From: Deuterostichococcus epilithicus | Lineage: Eukaryota; Chlorophyta; Trebouxiophyceae; Prasiolales; Stichococcaceae | Assembly: GCA_033439295.1 (NCBI GenBank) | Contig: JAVTLE010000001.1 | Span: 1,302,001 to 1,366,000, forward strand | DNA: 64,000 nucleotides | Reading direction: 5' to 3' | Shown here: positions 61,065 through 64,000 of the stretch, one piece after another | How positions within the stretch are numbered: position 1 is the first letter of the stretch | Layout: each line of letters starts with the position of its first letter | The notes under the pieces: generated by a model | What the model saw: only the letters and a program-made list of their open reading frames with translations | What the model was told of the DNA's origin: nothing | Databases searched by the model: none | Program-made: the position numbers and the translations under genes

Positions 61065-64000
61065 TCATTGTAGTTTCAATTCCGTCATGTGCGTCGGCAG
61101 CGGCCGATATGCCTGGTCGAACACGAACGGCTCGATGTTAATCTCCAGCGCTGACACCGGAAAAGGGATGTCGAATGCCGTGAGCACCTCCGGGTGGATA
61201 ATGCCGAACTGCCCGATCGGCTGGTCCCGCGCATACACCGTCGCCTGCCGCCCCTGCGCACAGTGGATGATTATGTGATGTGATGCCGCCGCACACACTC
61301 AAGCGTGCTCGACCTGGAACATTGGTTTTATAACAACATGCAAGCTGGACACCTGCGCACTTTCATGTCGGAGATGTCGAGCAGCCCATCTCTATTGCGA
61401 GTGGTAAAGTGTACAAGAGGTAGCTCACCGGGAAGAAGGTGGCGTCATCGCTCGGCTTCCAGGTGTAGCAGCCGCCAAACTTAGCCTCCTGCTGCTGCGC
61501 CGCCTCGCCCTGAGTGCCCTCTGCACACAGGCAACCATGCTGCCGCTCGAGCAATGGGGCGTCATCCAGCGCGCCTCAAGCCTGGTGGCCTGCTGGTCAG
61601 GCAGACCACATGCTACTTGCAAGTCGAAATCGTCGGGCTGATGTCCCCGAACACAGCAGGAGTGATTGCCAGGGGCGCCTGCCGCCGGCTTCGCCTCAGA
61701 GCAACTCCTGCAGCCATCAGGAGTTAGTTGCCCGAGGATGTGAGAGCGCCAAGGGGCGCACCCTGGCCGGGCAGGCGGACGGGCACCCCGAGGACCTCCA
61801 TTACGCGGTTGAGCAGGCCGTGCATGATCTCAAAAGTGGAGGCGTTACTGCAGCAGACCGCCACCAGCCGCCGCTCGTTCCGCGCCCCCTGCGCAGGCAG
61901 ACAGGGGTGCCATGCTGATGCTGGACGTGTGAGCGGAGCGCAAAGGCGCGTAGATAAGCATGGGACATGCATGAGCTCTGCCTGCTCTGGAGATAGCAAG
62001 CATGCGGGAAACTTGTCTCGAGTTGCAGAGCTGGCATTGCTTGTGCCAGCTGCAAGCAGAAAGCTCACTGTTTCTGTGGAGGGATCCAGTAGCACAACGT
62101 CTGAGATGTCGAACAGCTTGACAGGGATGGGGCTGTCCTTGTTAGCGCCCAGCGTCTTCAGCGCGCCTGCGGTCTGGCAAAGAATTGCTTTACAGACCAG
62201 AGAGCACAGCAGTCTACGTTCTGCGCGCCTGCGGTGCGAAAGACTCCTGGTTGACACCAGAAACCGCAGCTCCACGGTGCAGATCATAGCGCAGCCCATG
62301 GTTGACAATGCAGACGCTGTCATGCAAGTTGGGCAGATGGCAGCACAGCGTGCTCTGCTTCTGACGTTGAACGGCAGACGTCCCCGGCAATGTCACAAAG
62401 TCAAGGCCACAAAAGAACTCGATGCAGCAGCGGCGGCGCACCCGGCAGCAGGCTGGTGCGGCAGACCTCGAACTCCGCCGTCGCGGGGTTGCCGATGCAC
62501 ACCGCCGATTTGCCGTCGTCCCTCCGCCGCAGCGCCCCAAAGTTTTCCGCTGTAGACACCAGCGCCCAGGTCAGAATCTCGGTGTAGCCGGCCATCGCGC
62601 ACTCCCCCCGCAGCAGCTCCGTCAGCTGGTTGACGGGCAGCTCTTGCCCAACGGTCACCGCGTGTGGGATGGTGCGTGCGATGTTGTTGTAACCGTACGC
62701 AATGGCCACGTCCTGCAAGCAAATACGCACACATGTCATATAAGACAAGAACGACAGGTGGAGATGAGAGCACGCCTTGTTGTCGAAAACAGAAGGGTAC
62801 CAATGAGCAAAACTCACGAGTCTGCACTATGCACAATGGTCGATAGCAACCCCAGCTGCCATGGCACGACCGTCCCACGGCTCTTGCAATATCATATCGA
62901 TGAAGCTCGAGCTCGAGAGCCCTAAATCCTGAATCCATGGCCACCGCACCTCTGCAACATCGCAGGCGTGCAGCACGTCTGACCGCGTGGGCGGCACCGC
63001 CACACGGACGGCCGCGCTGTCGTCGACGAGCTGTCCCGCGAGCGCCATGCGCGACAGGCACTCCGCCACCTGCTCCGCTGGCAGCTGCGTGCCCAGCGCC
63101 GCGTTGATGGCCGCCACTGGGACATCCATCTCCCGTGAGCTGAGGTCCGGGTACACTGCGGCACAGGAGGCGTGAGCACGGTGATCCCACGTGAGGAGCC
63201 ATGGGCTAGATGGGGGCAGCCGCTCACAGTACTGCACGTCGGACGGCAGCCAGAGCGGCATGCACGGCTGGCGGGGAGATGCAGCGTGTTGCCATGCAGC
63301 AACATGGAGGCCTGCGCCTCTGCACCGCCTGTCTCGTGCTGCAAATACTCATCGCACGTGCTTGTCTCTAAAGGGGATGCCGTGCTGGAGGCGGCACGCG
63401 CACCTGTGGACTGGCCGAAGGCGTCAACGACCTCGACGGGCTCCGTGACGAAGGGCTCCGAGCAATACTCGGAGAACATCGCGCACAGCGTGTTCAGCAC
63501 CACCTGAACCTCAGGCAGAGGCAGGGTCAAAAGGCAGGTGCTAGAGACAGCATCGCTGACCCGAAACATGCGACCTGCCGTGGCTTGTGCCGCACCACTC
63601 CTGACAAGCCCTCCCGCTGCTGTGCAAGGCAGCTCCGGTTGCGTGGCAGCGCCGCTGCCACGGGTGTGCAGACGGTTTGCGAGGTTTATGCTGATCGGCT
63701 GGAAGTGGGATGCCCTGCGCAATCTGCAGGAACACGCCCGCAGCGCTGTGCTTCACAAGTGGATCGATAGAGGGGAATGCATCAGCCTGAAAGGTGGGAG
63801 GACATCCTGTGCGAAGGAAACCACACCTTGGCTTTCGTCAAGTCCGTGGCTGTGGCCTCGATGAATACATCCCTCGTGTTCAGCGAGATCTGCAGCACCC
63901 ACCACCACGAGATTGTAAAGCAGCAACCTGAGGGTGTGCCATCGTTTGCGGTCGTGCCTGGGCTGCACAAGGGGGGCACTGCATGCTGTGATTGGCCGCT
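61065..64000 (-). CDS. phenylalanyl-tRNA synthetase beta subunit (5' end missing)
   Basis: Cytosolic-type PheRS beta; with alpha it charges tRNA-Phe. Minus-strand exons with consistent phase: 63889-63827 (ISLNTRDVFIEATATDLTKA), 63503-63404 (LNTLCAMFSEYCSEPFVTEP), 63155-62950 (YPDLSSREMDVPVAAINAAL, then RVAVPPTRSDVLHACDVAE), 62712-62442 (DVAIAYGYNNIARTIP, then GYTEILTWALVS), 62166-62069 (ALKTLGANKD, PIPVKLFDISDVVLLDPST), 61888-61762 (NERRLVAVCCSNASTFEIMH, VMEVLGVPVRLPGQ), 61520-61429 (GCYTWKPSDDATFFP) and 61253-61065 (GRQATVYARDQPIGQFGIIH, ending ELKLQ). B5 domain and beta core are present. The N-terminal region lies beyond base 64000. The order and joins match the archaeal/eukaryotic cytosolic form. 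Confidence 0.93.

Overview
The window is nuclear DNA of a green alga, most likely a GC-rich chlorophyte. Almost every recognisable protein is split into short exons. Donors are mostly GTGCG/GTGAG, acceptors mostly CTGCAG or CGCAG, and exons are GC-rich. TTTAGGG/CCCTAAA-type telomere-like motifs are scattered through introns. Gene content (KDO-8-phosphate synthase, plant-like kinesin-12, ATG4, a USP of the plant DUF627/629-associated type, NDUFA6) fits a viridiplant. The exact lineage is inferred, not proven. Seven ambiguous bases (N at 1064, 1070, 13750, 14704, 19157, 30392) and two likely frameshifts suggest a draft-quality assembly.

Layout, left to right: an IGHMBP2/SMUBP-2-like helicase with an N-terminal R3H domain (minus, 3' end off the left edge); a D-cysteine desulfhydrase/ACC deaminase-family PLP enzyme (minus); KDO-8-P synthase (plus); an 11-kb kinesin-12 (minus); a coiled-coil protein with tandemly duplicated exons (plus); an ankyrin-repeat protein (minus); ATG4 (plus); ribosomal protein eS26 with degraded zinc ligands (plus); a zinc-knuckle/USP-domain protein (plus); cytochrome b5 (minus); a second zinc-knuckle protein whose C-terminus looks like a USP fold without catalytic residues (plus); one unassigned multi-exon gene (minus); NDUFA6/B14 of complex I (plus); and phenylalanyl-tRNA synthetase beta (minus, 5' end off the right edge). 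Genes are independent nuclear units. Several pairs diverge from shared 0.65-0.8-kb spacers (8.4-9.05 kb, 24.4-25.1 kb, 32.7-33.4 kb).

The most unusual signal runs across unrelated genes: introns carry decayed copies of the edge of a neighbouring exon, splice site included. When the copied edge is the donor side, a telomere-like motif lies between the true exon end and the decayed copy (four clear cases: helicase, kinesin, coiled-coil gene, USP gene). Acceptor-side copies (helicase P-loop exon, KdsA, kinesin twice, USP) lack such a motif. This points to a recurrent micro-duplication or break-repair process acting at exon-intron borders. Three introns need a GC donor to keep the reading frame. 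Exon coordinates were set by hand from splice consensus, reading-frame phase and family similarity.
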